64,000 bases of DNA from Paramicrobacterium fandaimingii. GTDB taxonomy: Bacteria > Actinomycetota > Actinomycetes > Actinomycetales > Microbacteriaceae. The notes under the pieces are model-generated. The model saw nothing but the letters and a program-made list of their open reading frames with translations, had not been told where the DNA came from and made no database searches. Position numbers and translations under genes: made by a program. Numbering within the stretch: the stretch's first letter is position 1; each line of letters opens with the position of its first letter. This document shows positions 8,969-17,695 of this stretch, piece after piece. The stretch spans positions 682,001 to 746,000 of the forward strand of contig NZ_CP061170.1 of assembly GCF_011751745.2 (NCBI RefSeq). The letters are read 5' to 3'.

Positions 8969-9466
8969 ATGACCGTTCAAACCAGTACACAACGCGATGA
9001 GGCATACCTCTCGCGCGCAATCGACATTGCTACACAGAATGTGAGAAAGCAGGGCGGCCCGTTCGGCGCTCTGATTGTCACGGCAGATGGTCAGGAATTC
9101 GAGGGCGTCAACCGTGTAACGGCGAGCCTCGATCCCACCGCTCACGCCGAGGTCTCGGCAATCAGAGCCGCATGCACGGGAACGGAAACGTTCGATCTCA
9201 GCGGCGCCGTTCTCTACACGAGCTGCGAGCCATGCCCCATGTGCCTTGCCTCGTCACTCTGGGCTCGTCTCGACCGCGTTGTCTTTGCGGCGAACCGGGT
9301 CGATGCCGCCGACGCAGGGTTCGACGACGCGGCGTTCTACCGCTTCTTCGACGAGCCCGATGTGCGCGAGAGCATGCTTCCCGTCTCGTTCATTCCCCTC
9401 GATGACCCGACAAGAACTGCTCCGTTCATCGAGTGGGGCAACACTGCCTCACGCATCGAGTACTGA
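8969..9466 (+). CDS. Zinc nucleoside/guanine deaminase (CMP/dCMP deaminase fold)
   Basis: This 165-residue cytoplasmic deaminase has both halves of the zinc site: HAEVSAI (His and catalytic Glu) near residue 57 and PCPMC near residue 92. Small enzymes of this type with a GGPFGALIV start are mainly guanine deaminases that convert guanine to xanthine. The neighbouring AzgA permease and xanthine dehydrogenase support that. It starts after a GGAAGG box and is followed 11 nt later by the AzgA permease. The 250-bp gap upstream (8719-8968) is AT-rich and should hold the promoters of both this gene and moaA. No clear hexamer pair was found there. Confidence 0.85.
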   Translation: MTVQTSTQRDEAYLSRAIDIATQNVRKQGGPFGALIVTADGQEFEGVNRVTASLDPTAHAEVSAIRAACTGTETFDLSGAVLYTSCEPCPMCLASSLWARLDRVVFAANRVDAADAGFDDAAFYRFFDEPDVRESMLPVSFIPLDDPTRTAPFIEWGNTASRIEY

Positions 9467-9477
9467 GGGAGACGACA

Positions 9478-10956
9478 ATGACTCAGACTCGAACACATAC
9501 TCAGTCCCACGGTGACGATGACGACCAGAACGCCGTTCCTCGGTCAGCACTTGACAGATTCTTCGAGATTACGAAGCGTGGCTCGACCCTCGCTCGCGAG
9601 TTCCGCGGCGGAATCGTCACCTTCGTCACGATGGCCTACATCGTCATCTTGAACCCCCTGATTCTCGGAGGCTTCTCCGCAGATGCCGCTGCGACCGACG
9701 TTGCCGGTGGGTGGCTCCCGGCCGAGCAGGTCGGCGCGGTCACCGGACTCACCGCCGGCGTGATCACGCTGCTCTTCGGTGTTGTGGCGAATCTTCCGTT
9801 CGGCCTTGCCGCAGGGCTTGGCATCAATTCGTTTCTCGCCGTCTCGGTCATCCATGATGTGACGTGGCCCGAGGCGATGGGGTTGGTCATCATCAACGGT
9901 GTGATCATCGTTCTGCTCGGGGCAACCGGGGCGCGCACAGCGATCTTCCGTGCAGTGCCGAAGGAACTCAAGGCCGCCATCACCGTCGGCATCGGACTGT
10001 TCATCGCGTTTATCGGGTTCATCGACTCGGGATTCGTCACGGCAGGCTCCGGTGTTCCCGTGCAGCTCGGGAGCGGTGGCAGCCTCACCACCCTGCCCAC
10101 CGCGATCTTCGTCATCGCCCTCTTGCTCATCGGCATTCTCGTTGCACGCAAGGTGCCGGGTGGCATCCTGATCGGAATGATCGCTTCAACGATTCTGGCG
10201 ATCGTTGCGCAGGCGATCTTCAAGCTCCAGCCGGGGGCAGAGGGTGGATGGCACCTGAACGTGCCCGCGCTTCCGTCGCAGATCGTCTCGATTCCGGACT
10301 TCTCGCTCGTGGGTGAGTTTGATCTCATTGGTTCGTTTGAACGAATCGGCGTGCTTGCCGCAACAATGCTTGTGTTCACACTCGTGTTCACGAACTTCTT
10401 CGACGCGATGGGGTCAATGACTGGGCTCGCGAAGCAGGCAGGTCTCGCCCACAAAGACGGAACGTTCCCTCGCCTGCGTGCGGCCTTCATTGTCGAAGGT
10501 GCCGGCGCAATCGCTGGTGGCGCCACGTCTGGCTCGTCGAACACCGTGTTCGTCGACTCGGCTGCGGGTGTTGGTGAAGGCGCGCGCACGGGCTTCGCCA
10601 GCGTCATCACAGGACTGTTGTTCCTTGCATCGATGTTCCTCACACCGCTCACGGCTGTTGTGCCGATGGAAGTTGGTGCGGCTGCCCTCGTCGTTGTCGG
10701 TGCGATGATGATGGCTCAGATCAAGTCGATCAGCTTCACGAAGTTCTCTGTCGCTCTTCCTGCATTTCTGACGATCGTCACCATGCCTCTGACATACTCG
10801 ATCTCGAATGGAATCGGCGTCGGCTTCATCAGCTGGGCGATCGTCAACGCGGCGTCGGGTCGCGCCCGCAAGGTGCATTGGCTGCTGTGGCTCGTCGCTG
10901 CCGGCTTCGTGCTGTACTTCGTCCGCGGGCCGATCACGGCGATGCTCGGCGGCTGA
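9478..10956 (+). CDS. AzgA-type NCS2 permease (adenine/guanine/hypoxanthine)
   Basis: This 492-residue transporter starts at ATG 9478 after GAGGGAG and is coupled to the deaminase gene 11 nt upstream. It carries the AzgA-branch patterns FVTMAYIVILNPLIL near the N-terminus, the TNFFDAMGSMTGLAKQAGL segment, and the later GGATSGSSNTVFVDSAAGVGEGARTG stretch that surrounds the substrate site. It should import purine bases by proton symport and feed the guanine deaminase next to it. Its last seven codons and stop lie inside the left 99-bp repeat, and a copy of that 3' end recurs at 17696-17719. Confidence 0.9.
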   Translation: MTQTRTHTQSHGDDDDQNAVPRSALDRFFEITKRGSTLAREFRGGIVTFVTMAYIVILNPLILGGFSADAAATDVAGGWLPAEQVGAVTGLTAGVITLLFGVVANLPFGLAAGLGINSFLAVSVIHDVTWPEAMGLVIINGVIIVLLGATGARTAIFRAVPKELKAAITVGIGLFIAFIGFIDSGFVTAGSGVPVQLGSGGSLTTLPTAIFVIALLLIGILVARKVPGGILIGMIASTILAIVAQAIFKLQPGAEGGWHLNVPALPSQIVSIPDFSLVGEFDLIGSFERIGVLAATMLVFTLVFTNFFDAMGSMTGLAKQAGLAHKDGTFPRLRAAFIVEGAGAIAGGATSGSSNTVFVDSAAGVGEGARTGFASVITGLLFLASMFLTPLTAVVPMEVGAAALVVVGAMMMAQIKSISFTKFSVALPAFLTIVTMPLTYSISNGIGVGFISWAIVNAASGRARKVHWLLWLVAAGFVLYFVRGPITAMLGG

Positions 10957-10958
10957 AG

Positions 10959-11031
10959 CTAGAAGCTGCTCAGAAGACCGGCTGCGACGCTCACGGCGAT
11001 CGCAGCCGGTTCTTTTGCGTGGATGCTGGGG
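10959..11031 (-). pseudogene. Detached 3' remnant of xdhC
   Basis: Read on the minus strand, this repeat copy encodes the end of XdhC with the same TAG stop. The T at 11020 would change an Arg codon to His. The rest of xdhC is absent here and lies 6.76 kb away, so this is a fossil of the original azgA/xdhC junction. Confidence 0.85.
10978..11009. terminator. Rho-independent terminator after azgA
   Basis: Arms CCGGCTGCGA and TCGCAGCCGG (perfect, 10 bp) enclose a 12-nt loop and are followed by TTCTTTT on the plus strand. The identical hairpin at 17741-17772 ends inside xdhC, so it originally served two convergent genes. Confidence 0.8.
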
Positions 11032-11303
11032 GGCGATCAGCGTAGCCAAACCGCAGAGTGAGATCATCAACGATTTGCCTATGCGACACGACTGACGCTG
11101 GTAACGGCGTAGATCGTGATGGTGTCGTACTTTTTCCATTGACCGATCCCCAGTGAACACACCTGCCGAGAGCGTGCCATCAATGAGTGATTTTGCTCAG
11201 ATTGTTCGGTGGGGCAAGGTCGATGCTCATGTCGAGATCTGCATCGAGACGTCCGATGGAGCGCTGGTGCGCCGCGCCACCGCTCCGTCGTATTTGGACC
11301 GAG

Positions 11304-11852
11304 TTACCCGTGCTGCCCCTGGCCAACTGCGAGCTCGTCGAGCTGCGCCGCGAGGGCACGCTCGTGACGCTCGGTCGCGGTGAACACGCCGTCTGTGACA
11401 TGCTCTGCTACCCAGGCAATCTCGACGTTGCTGTGGACGCCGCGCATTCCCAGATTCGCGAGCACGGGCTGCACGGCGACGACGGCGCGCGTCCCTCCTG
11501 CGAGACCGCCGTAGCTGACCAAGCCGACACGCTTGTCGTTCCACTCGTGGAAGAGGAAGTCGAGGGCGTTCTTGAGTGGTGCCGTGAAGCTGTGGTTGTA
11601 CTCGGGCATCACGAAGATGACAGCGTCCGCTCGCTCGACCTGCTCGCTCCAGAGCCGGGTGTGCTGGTTGCTGTATGTGCGAAGGCGAGGGTGTGCTGGT
11701 TCATCGAGGAACGGAAGCTGCAGCTGCGCAAGGTCGGCGATGTCGAGTTCGAACCCTCCGTGTTCGTGTACGCGCGTCACAACCCAGTCCCCGACGGCGG
11801 GGCCGACTCGCCCAGGACGCGTGCTCGCGATGACGACGAGAAGGCGTCTCAT
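11304..11852 (-). CDS. NADPH-dependent FMN reductase family protein
   Basis: This 182-residue flavodoxin-fold protein starts with the strand and phosphate loop MRRLLVVIASTRPGRVGPAV. The family motif MPEYNHSFTAPLKNALDFL is present, followed by GLVSYGGLAGG around residue 120. Members reduce FMN with NAD(P)H, often to supply a monooxygenase, or act as quinone reductases. The ATG shares 1 nt with the stop of the IclR gene, so the two are cotranscribed. No partner monooxygenase is encoded in the window. Confidence 0.87.
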   Translation of the reverse strand: MRRLLVVIASTRPGRVGPAVGDWVVTRVHEHGGFELDIADLAQLQLPFLDEPAHPRLRTYSNQHTRLWSEQVERADAVIFVMPEYNHSFTAPLKNALDFLFHEWNDKRVGLVSYGGLAGGTRAVVAVQPVLANLGMRGVHSNVEIAWVAEHVTDGVFTATERHERALAAQLDELAVGQGQHG

Positions 11853-12649
11853 CAGCCGACCTCGGCCAGCGGGCGGCTTTCCAGGCGCGCCCAGTCTGCG
11901 CTTATCGCTCCTGCAGCGGCGAGAAGCTGTGGCAAATAGTCATCGACGAGCGTGTCAACGCTCGTCTCGAGAGCATGCGCGTTGACATTGGCAGCGGCAA
12001 CCACAGTGCCGGAACCATTGCGAATGGGGGCGGCGACAGAGCGGATAGCCGGTGCAAGCTGCTGGTCAGTGACCGCCCACCCTGTTGCCCGGACCTCTCG
12101 CAGAACTGCATCAATCTCGTCAGGTTCTGGCTGCCACGAAGGCGTCACGCCAGAGCGGGAGGGAATCGCCAGCGTTCGGTGGAGCTCGTCGGTGGGCAGA
12201 GCGGCCAGCAGCACCTTTCCGAGTGACGTGCAAAGTGCGGGAAAGCGAGTGCCGATCGAGACAGATAGCGTCACCAGCTTCGGTACCGCTACGCGCGATA
12301 CATAGATGATGTCCGAGCCCTCAAGTTGAGCGATCGAGCACGACTGCCCGAGGGACGAGCTCAGGCTGGTGAGGTGCGGGCGAGTCAACTCCCAGATGCT
12401 GCTCGCTGAGACGTACGCCATGCCGAGATCCAGCACATGAGGTGTGAGCGAGAAGAGACCGTCTTGGTTTCGTACGTAACCAAGTTCGGCAAGCGTCAAC
12501 AGGATGCGCCGCACCGTCGGACGCGCGAGCTCTGCTTCGCTGGCGATGTCGCTAAGACTTAGCGGCTGCCCTCGCGTGCCAAACACGCGGATAACGTCGA
12601 GTCCTCGCGCAATCGCCTCGATGAACTCAGGACTTGTGCTGTCGCGCAT
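11852..12649 (-). CDS. IclR-family transcriptional regulator
   Basis: This 265-residue regulator has an N-terminal winged helix (residues ~8-70, with LSLSDIASEAELARPTVRRI) and a C-terminal IclR effector domain (LAALPTDELHRTL, then GWAVTDQQLAPAIRSVAAPI). IclR proteins commonly control aromatic or organic-acid catabolism. This one diverges from the CoA-transferase/ligAB operon across 149 bp, so it probably controls it. The start has GAGGAGG just upstream. The gene is translationally coupled to the FMN reductase. The effector is unknown, perhaps the pathway substrate. Confidence 0.9.
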   Translation of the reverse strand: MRDSTSPEFIEAIARGLDVIRVFGTRGQPLSLSDIASEAELARPTVRRILLTLAELGYVRNQDGLFSLTPHVLDLGMAYVSASSIWELTRPHLTSLSSSLGQSCSIAQLEGSDIIYVSRVAVPKLVTLSVSIGTRFPALCTSLGKVLLAALPTDELHRTLAIPSRSGVTPSWQPEPDEIDAVLREVRATGWAVTDQQLAPAIRSVAAPIRNGSGTVVAAANVNAHALETSVDTLVDDYLPQLLAAAGAISADWARLESRPLAEVG

Positions 12650-12798
12650 GATCCTCCTCGGTCAACTGTCCGATTTTCGACTCTACACAGAAGATGGGAA
12701 GAATAACATCTCCAGGACTGCCTCTTGACGTATGGCGAACGCGGCGATTGAATGGAGTACCGCGATACGGACAATCGTCCGAAATGTCAGGAGCAACA

Positions 12799-14037
12799 AT
12801 GATGCCGACAGCGCCGGCAAGCGACGCCACCGAGGAGACCCCAGAGTGTGGCCCGGCGGTGAGCGCAGGTGGCCCGCTGGCCGGTTTGCTCATTGCGGAC
12901 TTCTCCCGCGTGCTTGCCGGTCCCTACGCGACGCAGCTGATGGCCGATCTCGGAGCAACGATCGTGAAGGTCGAGAGCCCTGGCGGCGACGAGACTCGCT
13001 CCTGGTCACCGCCGGAGCGGGATGGAGTTTCCACCTACTATCTCGGCATCAACCGCAACAAGCACGACGTCGTTCTCGACTTCCGTGATGACGAGGACCG
13101 TGCCCTTGCACAGGAACTCGCGGGACGAGCCGACATCGTGATTGAAAACTTCAGACCGGGAGGTCTCGCGAAGTTCGGGCTCGACTACGACTCTGTCGCC
13201 GCGACCAACTCCGCCGTGATCTACGCGTCGATCAGCGGTTTCGGATCGAGGGAAGGCGCGGCGCTGCCCGGCTACGACTTGATCGTGCAAGCAGCATCCG
13301 GGCTGATGAGCCTGACCGGATCGCCAGATGGCCCCGCATACCGCAGCGGTGTCTCGGTGTTCGACATCATGACGGGAATGCAGGCGACGATCGGCATTCT
13401 CGCCGCCCTCAACCATCGCACCGAGAGCGGCAACGGTCAGCACATCGAGGTAAACCTTCTCTCCACGGCACTCTCGGCGATGGCGAATCACAGTTCGACG
13501 TATGTGGCGGGTGGAACCGTGCCGTTTCGCATGGGAAACGCGCACCCCAGCCTGTTCCCGTATGAACCGCTCCCAGCGCGTGACGGCGAGATCATCATCG
13601 TCGCCGCCAATGACGGGCAGTTCGTGAAACTCGCTGAAGCGATCGGCCGGCCTCACCTTGCGGAAGAGACGCGTTTCAAGACCACCGAGGCGCGAAACCG
13701 CAATCGAGAACAGTTGCGGCCTTTGCTGATCGAAGCACTTGCCGAGCACACGACAGCCGAATGGTTCGAGATCCTCACAGACGCGGGAATCGCGTGCGGA
13801 CCGATCAACACGATTGACGGGGGCGTTGCGCTCGCCGAACGCCTCGGTCTTGAGCCGATCGTCGAGGTCGGTAAGGGCGAGCATGCCGTGCCCATGATTC
13901 GCAATCCCATCATCTTCTCCCGCACACAGCCACGGTACGACTCGCCGCCGCCCACGCTCGGACAGCACAATGACAGCATCCGTGCCTGGCTGAGTGCCCC
14001 ACGAAACACCTCTGAGGGAGGAACCGCGAATGGCTGA
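12799..14037 (+). CDS. Family III (CaiB/BaiF) CoA-transferase
   Basis: This 412-residue enzyme moves CoA between carboxylic acids. Visible marks are the N-terminal IADFSRVLAGPYATQLMADLGA nucleotide-binding region, IENFRPGG near 115-122 and SVFDIMTGM, whose D189 aligns with the catalytic Asp of formyl-CoA transferase. ATG 12799 is chosen because AGGAG lies 5 nt upstream. An upstream ATG at 12784 has no ribosome site. The stop overlaps the start of the citryl-CoA-lyase-like gene by 8 nt. In this operon it could load CoA onto a ring-cleavage product before carbon-carbon scission, which is inference. Confidence 0.9.
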   Translation: MMPTAPASDATEETPECGPAVSAGGPLAGLLIADFSRVLAGPYATQLMADLGATIVKVESPGGDETRSWSPPERDGVSTYYLGINRNKHDVVLDFRDDEDRALAQELAGRADIVIENFRPGGLAKFGLDYDSVAATNSAVIYASISGFGSREGAALPGYDLIVQAASGLMSLTGSPDGPAYRSGVSVFDIMTGMQATIGILAALNHRTESGNGQHIEVNLLSTALSAMANHSSTYVAGGTVPFRMGNAHPSLFPYEPLPARDGEIIIVAANDGQFVKLAEAIGRPHLAEETRFKTTEARNRNREQLRPLLIEALAEHTTAEWFEILTDAGIACGPINTIDGGVALAERLGLEPIVEVGKGEHAVPMIRNPIIFSRTQPRYDSPPPTLGQHNDSIRAWLSAPRNTSEGGTANG

Positions 14038-14833
14038 GTACGCAACGGGAATCGGGACAAGCACGCTCGATTCGATCTCACTGCTCGGGCAGGACCTTGC
14101 CGGTGATCTGATCGGACAGGTCAGCTTCGGAGAACTCGCGTACCGGCTTGCCACGAAGCGCCAGCCGACGGCCGGGCAATTGCGCGTATTCGAAGCTGTG
14201 CTCGTCTCGCTAGCCGACCACGGATTCACTCCAACCGCCATTGCTGCACGTATGACGTACTACAGCGCCCCAGAATCGTTGCAAGGTGCGATCGCCGCCG
14301 GGCTCCTCGGCGGCGGTTCCCGGTTTCTCGGGGTCACGGAAGACACCGGCAAGTACTTGAATGCAATAGCAAAAGGTTTGGGCAGCACGGAGGGCTGGAC
14401 TGCCGAACAGTGGGACGACGCAGCCAGAGAGGCGATCACCGCCACGCGATCCGCTGGCGGGAAGATACCCGGTCTCGGCCACCCCGTGCACAAGAACGGG
14501 GACCCGCGCACGCCCGTTATTATGCACATCGCTGAGGACTCGGGAGTCAAAGGCGTACACCTCAAACTTTTTGAGGCGATCGGGCGCGTGCATCCGGAGA
14601 TCCTCGGAAACACCCTCCCGCTCAACGGTGCCGGTGTCGCCGGGGCTGCGCTCGCAGATGCAGGGCTCCCCGTCGACCTCCTGCGCGGATTCGCGCTTTT
14701 GGCTCGAACTGCAGGACTGATCGGCCACATTGCGGAAGAGCGCGAACACCCGATCGGCCCCACCCTGTACACGCACGTCGACCGGAATGCCGTCTATATG
14801 CCGCCTGAAGCGGAAACCGGAACGAACGACTGA
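14030..14833 (+). CDS. Citryl-CoA lyase-like protein (citrate synthase fold)
   Basis: This 267-residue protein resembles the short citryl-CoA lyase branch of the citrate synthase superfamily, far below the ~430 aa of true citrate synthase. The motif GLGHPVHKNGDPR gives H151 and H154, matching the CoA/oxaloacetate-site histidine. A C-terminal NGAGVAGAALADAG stretch and HIAEEREHPIG follow. Lyases of this kind split a hydroxy-tricarboxylyl-CoA into acyl-CoA and an oxo-acid. Coupling to a CoA-transferase strongly suggests CoA activation followed by retro-aldol (retro-Claisen type) cleavage. The real substrate is unknown. Confidence 0.82.
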   Translation: MAEYATGIGTSTLDSISLLGQDLAGDLIGQVSFGELAYRLATKRQPTAGQLRVFEAVLVSLADHGFTPTAIAARMTYYSAPESLQGAIAAGLLGGGSRFLGVTEDTGKYLNAIAKGLGSTEGWTAEQWDDAAREAITATRSAGGKIPGLGHPVHKNGDPRTPVIMHIAEDSGVKGVHLKLFEAIGRVHPEILGNTLPLNGAGVAGAALADAGLPVDLLRGFALLARTAGLIGHIAEEREHPIGPTLYTHVDRNAVYMPPEAETGTND

Positions 14834-14869
14834 CCCAATCAGCCCAATCGCACACTCGAAGGAGAGACC

Positions 14870-15733
14870 ATGGCGACACTCAGCGCGGTGCTCGCGACGA
14901 CGCACCACCCGTTCTATCTGAAGGCGACGGAATTGACTCCGCCGGAAGAGCGCATTCCCCAGGCGTCCGAATGGAAGCGAAAAGTCGAGGCCTACCGCGA
15001 GACCCTCACCGCGGCCGACCCTGACATCCTCGTGATGGTCGGCGCAGACCACTTTCACCAGTTCTTCTCCGACAATTACCCAACATTCCTCATCGGAAAG
15101 CAGCCGCGGTACGACGGTACGTTCTATAACGAAGAACGTGAGTTCAGCATCCCGAAGTACGTCCTCGACGGCCATGAAGAGCTTTCGGGTTTCATGCTCC
15201 AGGGCCTTCTCGACCGCGGTTTCGATTTCTCCGTCAGCCACGAGCTCAAGATTGACCACTCAATAATCTGCCCGATCATTACCACGCGACCCACGGCCGA
15301 TCTTCCGATCGTGCCGATCTACACGAACATCTTTGCCCCGCCCTTGCCCTCCCCGAGGCGGTTCTGGGACCTCGGCAGGGCTATCCGCTCGATCATCGAC
15401 GAGTATCCATCGGACAAGAAGATCGCAGCTATCGGCAGCGGACACCTCTCACTTGAGTTGGGTGGACCTCGCCAGTTCGGTGAGACCGGCCCCGACCCGC
15501 TGTTCGACAAACAGGCAATCGAGTGGTTGAGCACGGGTAACATCGACGCAATTCTCGACAACGTGACGCACGAGAGCATGGCCGGTGCCGGAAATGCTAC
15601 GCACGGCTTCATGGATCTCATTCTGATGATGGGGATAGCCGGCCCGGAGTCTGCAGCGTACGTCGACAACCTCGACCTCTTCCACACGATGGAGGCCTAC
15701 CTGACCTGGTATCCGAATGGAGACCCGCGATGA
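14870..15733 (+). CDS. Extradiol dioxygenase, catalytic (LigB-type) subunit
   Basis: This 287-residue class III extradiol dioxygenase beta subunit cleaves catechol-type rings next to the diol using non-haem Fe(II). H12 and H61 fall at the same positions as the iron-binding histidines of LigB. H192 in GSGHLSLE matches the catalytic His, and E235 (in THESMAGAGN) is the likely third ligand. It is followed by a LigA-type subunit with a 4-nt overlap, as in protocatechuate 4,5-dioxygenase. The start is preceded by AAGGAGAG. The substrate is not decided by sequence. Gallate, protocatechuate or a hydroxypyridine are possible. Confidence 0.9.
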   Translation: MATLSAVLATTHHPFYLKATELTPPEERIPQASEWKRKVEAYRETLTAADPDILVMVGADHFHQFFSDNYPTFLIGKQPRYDGTFYNEEREFSIPKYVLDGHEELSGFMLQGLLDRGFDFSVSHELKIDHSIICPIITTRPTADLPIVPIYTNIFAPPLPSPRRFWDLGRAIRSIIDEYPSDKKIAAIGSGHLSLELGGPRQFGETGPDPLFDKQAIEWLSTGNIDAILDNVTHESMAGAGNATHGFMDLILMMGIAGPESAAYVDNLDLFHTMEAYLTWYPNGDPR

Positions 15734-16104
15734 GTACGTACTACGTGAACAAGTTTCTCTACCAGATCGATCGTGATCCCGAACTTCTCGCACGCTACAA
15801 GGCAGACCCGCAGGCCATGGTCGATGACTGGGACGCCGATTATGGCCGACGCCTCGGCAATGGATCGACGGTTGAGCGCACAAGCTGGCTTTCGCTCGAG
15901 CCCGACGAGCGTCAGGCGCTCATCGACCACGATTATGTAAAGCTGTTCGAGATCGGTGCCCACTTCTTCCTCACCCTCACGATCTTCATCGCCATATATG
16001 ACGAGGACTACGCGGCTGAGCACGGCCCCTTGTCGTTCCAGCGCGAATATGCGTCGAAGCTTTCCCACTGGCTTGGCACGGACTACCCCTCAGTGGCGCT
16101 CTGA
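15730..16104 (+). CDS. Extradiol dioxygenase small (LigA-type) subunit
   Basis: This 124-residue, all-helical protein has the LigA pattern of short N-terminal residues, a helix with DPELLARYKADPQAMV, then LSLEPDERQALIDHDYVKLFEIGAHFF. In LigAB the alpha subunit covers the active site of LigB. It overlaps the ligB-like gene by 4 nt, so the two are translated together and should form a complex. A separate small subunit favours a protocatechuate 4,5-dioxygenase-like enzyme over single-chain extradiol enzymes such as MhpB. Confidence 0.88.
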   Translation: MSTYYVNKFLYQIDRDPELLARYKADPQAMVDDWDADYGRRLGNGSTVERTSWLSLEPDERQALIDHDYVKLFEIGAHFFLTLTIFIAIYDEDYAAEHGPLSFQREYASKLSHWLGTDYPSVAL

Positions 16105-16145
16105 GCACCCCGCCACCCTCAACCCTCAGGCAAAGGAGCCGAACA

Positions 16146-17633
16146 ATGACACAGGAAACCCCCGATCTCCCCCGCGACGGCCAGCCGATCGTCTTCCGGA
16201 ACGGCACAGTTCTCACAATGAACGGCACTCGTGACGTTCTGCACAGGGGCGATGTACTGGTCTCGGGAGACACGATCCAAGCCGTTGGCACCGCGCTCGA
16301 CGTCCCGGAGGGGACATTCGAGATCGATGCCACGGACGGCATCGTGATACCAGGGATGGTCGACACTCACCGCCACATGTGGCAGACCGCCATGCGAGGC
16401 TACGGTGCTGACTGGACCCTCACGCAGTACTTCGTCTGGTACTACCTTGAGCACGGCAAGCACTTCCGCCCGCAAGACGTTGCTGCGGGCAATGCGCTCT
16501 CGGCAATTGACGCTATCGATGCGGGGGTGACGACGACAGTCGACTGGTCGCATGGTCTGCGAACAATCGAGCACGCCGAAGCGGCACTTGACGCGCTTCG
16601 CAGTTCTACGGGACGGTTCGTGTTCGCGCCGGGAAACATCTTCGGAGCACCCTGGGAATGGGCGTCTGACCCAGATTTCACGAAGTTCATCCGAGACAAT
16701 GACACAGGCTCAGAGATGCTGCGATTCCAGCTCGCATTTGATGTCACCGGTGATCCCTCGTTTCCGGAGAAAGGCGCGTTCGAAGTTGCGCGCGACCTCG
16801 GACTGCCCGTTACCACGCACGCGGGCGTATGGGGAGCCACGAATGACGATGGCATCCGTCTGATGTACGAGAACGGCTTCATGAACACCGATACCGTCTA
16901 CGTTCATGCCGCGACGTTGAACGATGATTCCTATCAGCGCATTGCCGCGACAGGTGGTTCGGTCTCCCTATCCACGGAGAGCGAGCAGAGCTGCGGACAG
17001 GGCTATCCTCCCTCGTGGGTGCTGCGCAGTCACGCCGTTCCGATGTCGCTGTCTGTTGACACAAGCGTCTGGTTCTCGAGCGACTTGTTCACGGCGATGC
17101 GAGCCACGCTCGGCGCTGACCGAGCGTGGGAGCACATCAAGGCCCATGAGAAGGGTGACACCGTCACTCACTCGCATCTGCGCGCGGAGCATGTCGTTGA
17201 GTGGTCGACGCTGGGAGGCGCGAAAGCACTAGGACTCGACACCCTCGTCGGAAGCCTTGAGCCGGGAAAGCGGGCAGATATCGTGCTCGTCAAGAACGAC
17301 AAGTCTCCGACGATGTTCCCGATCACGAACCCTTACGGCCATATTGCTCTGCAGGCCGGGCGAGGCGACGTGCACACAGTGCTTGTCAACGGCGTAATCG
17401 CGAAGTTTCAGAACCAGCTGCTCGGCACGGAGATCTCTCGGGCGAAAGCGGATGTCGAAGACACTGTCGGCTACCTGCGGAGCACACTCGGGGAGGACGT
17501 CTGGGAATCGAACATGAACCCTGAGATTCCCGAGACGAAGGTGCTCGACAACCCATACATGTACACGGAGTACCGGAGTTCAGCGACGCATGGGGGAGAC
17601 GCGCCTCGTGATGCTGAATCGGCGGTGAGTTGA
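16146..17633 (+). CDS. ATZ/TRZ-type amidohydrolase
   Basis: This 495-residue metal hydrolase of the amidohydrolase superfamily has the first metal pair HRH (H75, H77) in MVDTHRHMWQ, with later ligands H225 (THAGVWG), H254 (YVHAATLN) and D305 (SVDTSVW). A C-terminal composite beta domain ends in GKRADIVLVKND. Relatives deaminate or dechlorinate heterocycles such as triazines, guanine derivatives and hydantoins. It is the last gene of the island operon, 41 nt after ligA. It could act before the dioxygenase by hydrolysing a ring substituent, or after it on a ring-opened amide. The substrate is unknown. Confidence 0.87.
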   Translation: MTQETPDLPRDGQPIVFRNGTVLTMNGTRDVLHRGDVLVSGDTIQAVGTALDVPEGTFEIDATDGIVIPGMVDTHRHMWQTAMRGYGADWTLTQYFVWYYLEHGKHFRPQDVAAGNALSAIDAIDAGVTTTVDWSHGLRTIEHAEAALDALRSSTGRFVFAPGNIFGAPWEWASDPDFTKFIRDNDTGSEMLRFQLAFDVTGDPSFPEKGAFEVARDLGLPVTTHAGVWGATNDDGIRLMYENGFMNTDTVYVHAATLNDDSYQRIAATGGSVSLSTESEQSCGQGYPPSWVLRSHAVPMSLSVDTSVWFSSDLFTAMRATLGADRAWEHIKAHEKGDTVTHSHLRAEHVVEWSTLGGAKALGLDTLVGSLEPGKRADIVLVKNDKSPTMFPITNPYGHIALQAGRGDVHTVLVNGVIAKFQNQLLGTEISRAKADVEDTVGYLRSTLGEDVWESNMNPEIPETKVLDNPYMYTEYRSSATHGGDAPRDAESAVS

Positions 17634-17695
17634 GCACCGGTGAATCGAACGAGCTAACCGCTGTGTATCACCCGGTGAGCGGCTACGTTCCGAGC

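Larger units (their letters stand above)
10933..11031. repeat. Left copy of a 99-bp direct repeat flanking the catabolic island
   Basis: It is identical to 17696-17794 except for T at 11020 where the other copy has C at 17783. It contains the azgA 3' end, the azgA/xdhC terminator and, on the minus strand, what would be the last 24 codons of xdhC. The bases just outside do not match, so both edges are sharp. Confidence 0.97.
11032..17695. other. Catabolic island between direct repeats
   Basis: This is 6.66 kb lying between the two 99-bp repeats. It carries an FMN reductase and IclR pair on the minus strand, and five plus-strand genes for a CoA-transferase, citryl-CoA-lyase-like protein, LigB, LigA and an amidohydrolase. 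Removing one repeat copy plus this segment would restore azgA and xdhC as convergent neighbours with a shared terminator. No integrase, transposase, tRNA or terminal inverted repeat was seen. The 272 bp at 11032-11303 between the left repeat and the first gene show nothing I can identify. That stretch has a short plus-strand frame (MSDFAQIVRWGKVDAHVEIC from 11183) that I do not recognise. Confidence 0.8.

Noticed and set aside
11153-11383. A 76-codon plus-strand frame after the left repeat
   Set aside because: It overlaps the 3' end of the FMN reductase gene in antisense and changes to Arg-rich composition there. The first 40 residues match nothing I recognise, so it is not called a gene.
11032-17695. 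The island as a transposon or integrative element
   Set aside because: No transposase, integrase, tRNA target or terminal inverted repeats were seen. The 99-bp repeats are far longer than transposon target duplications.
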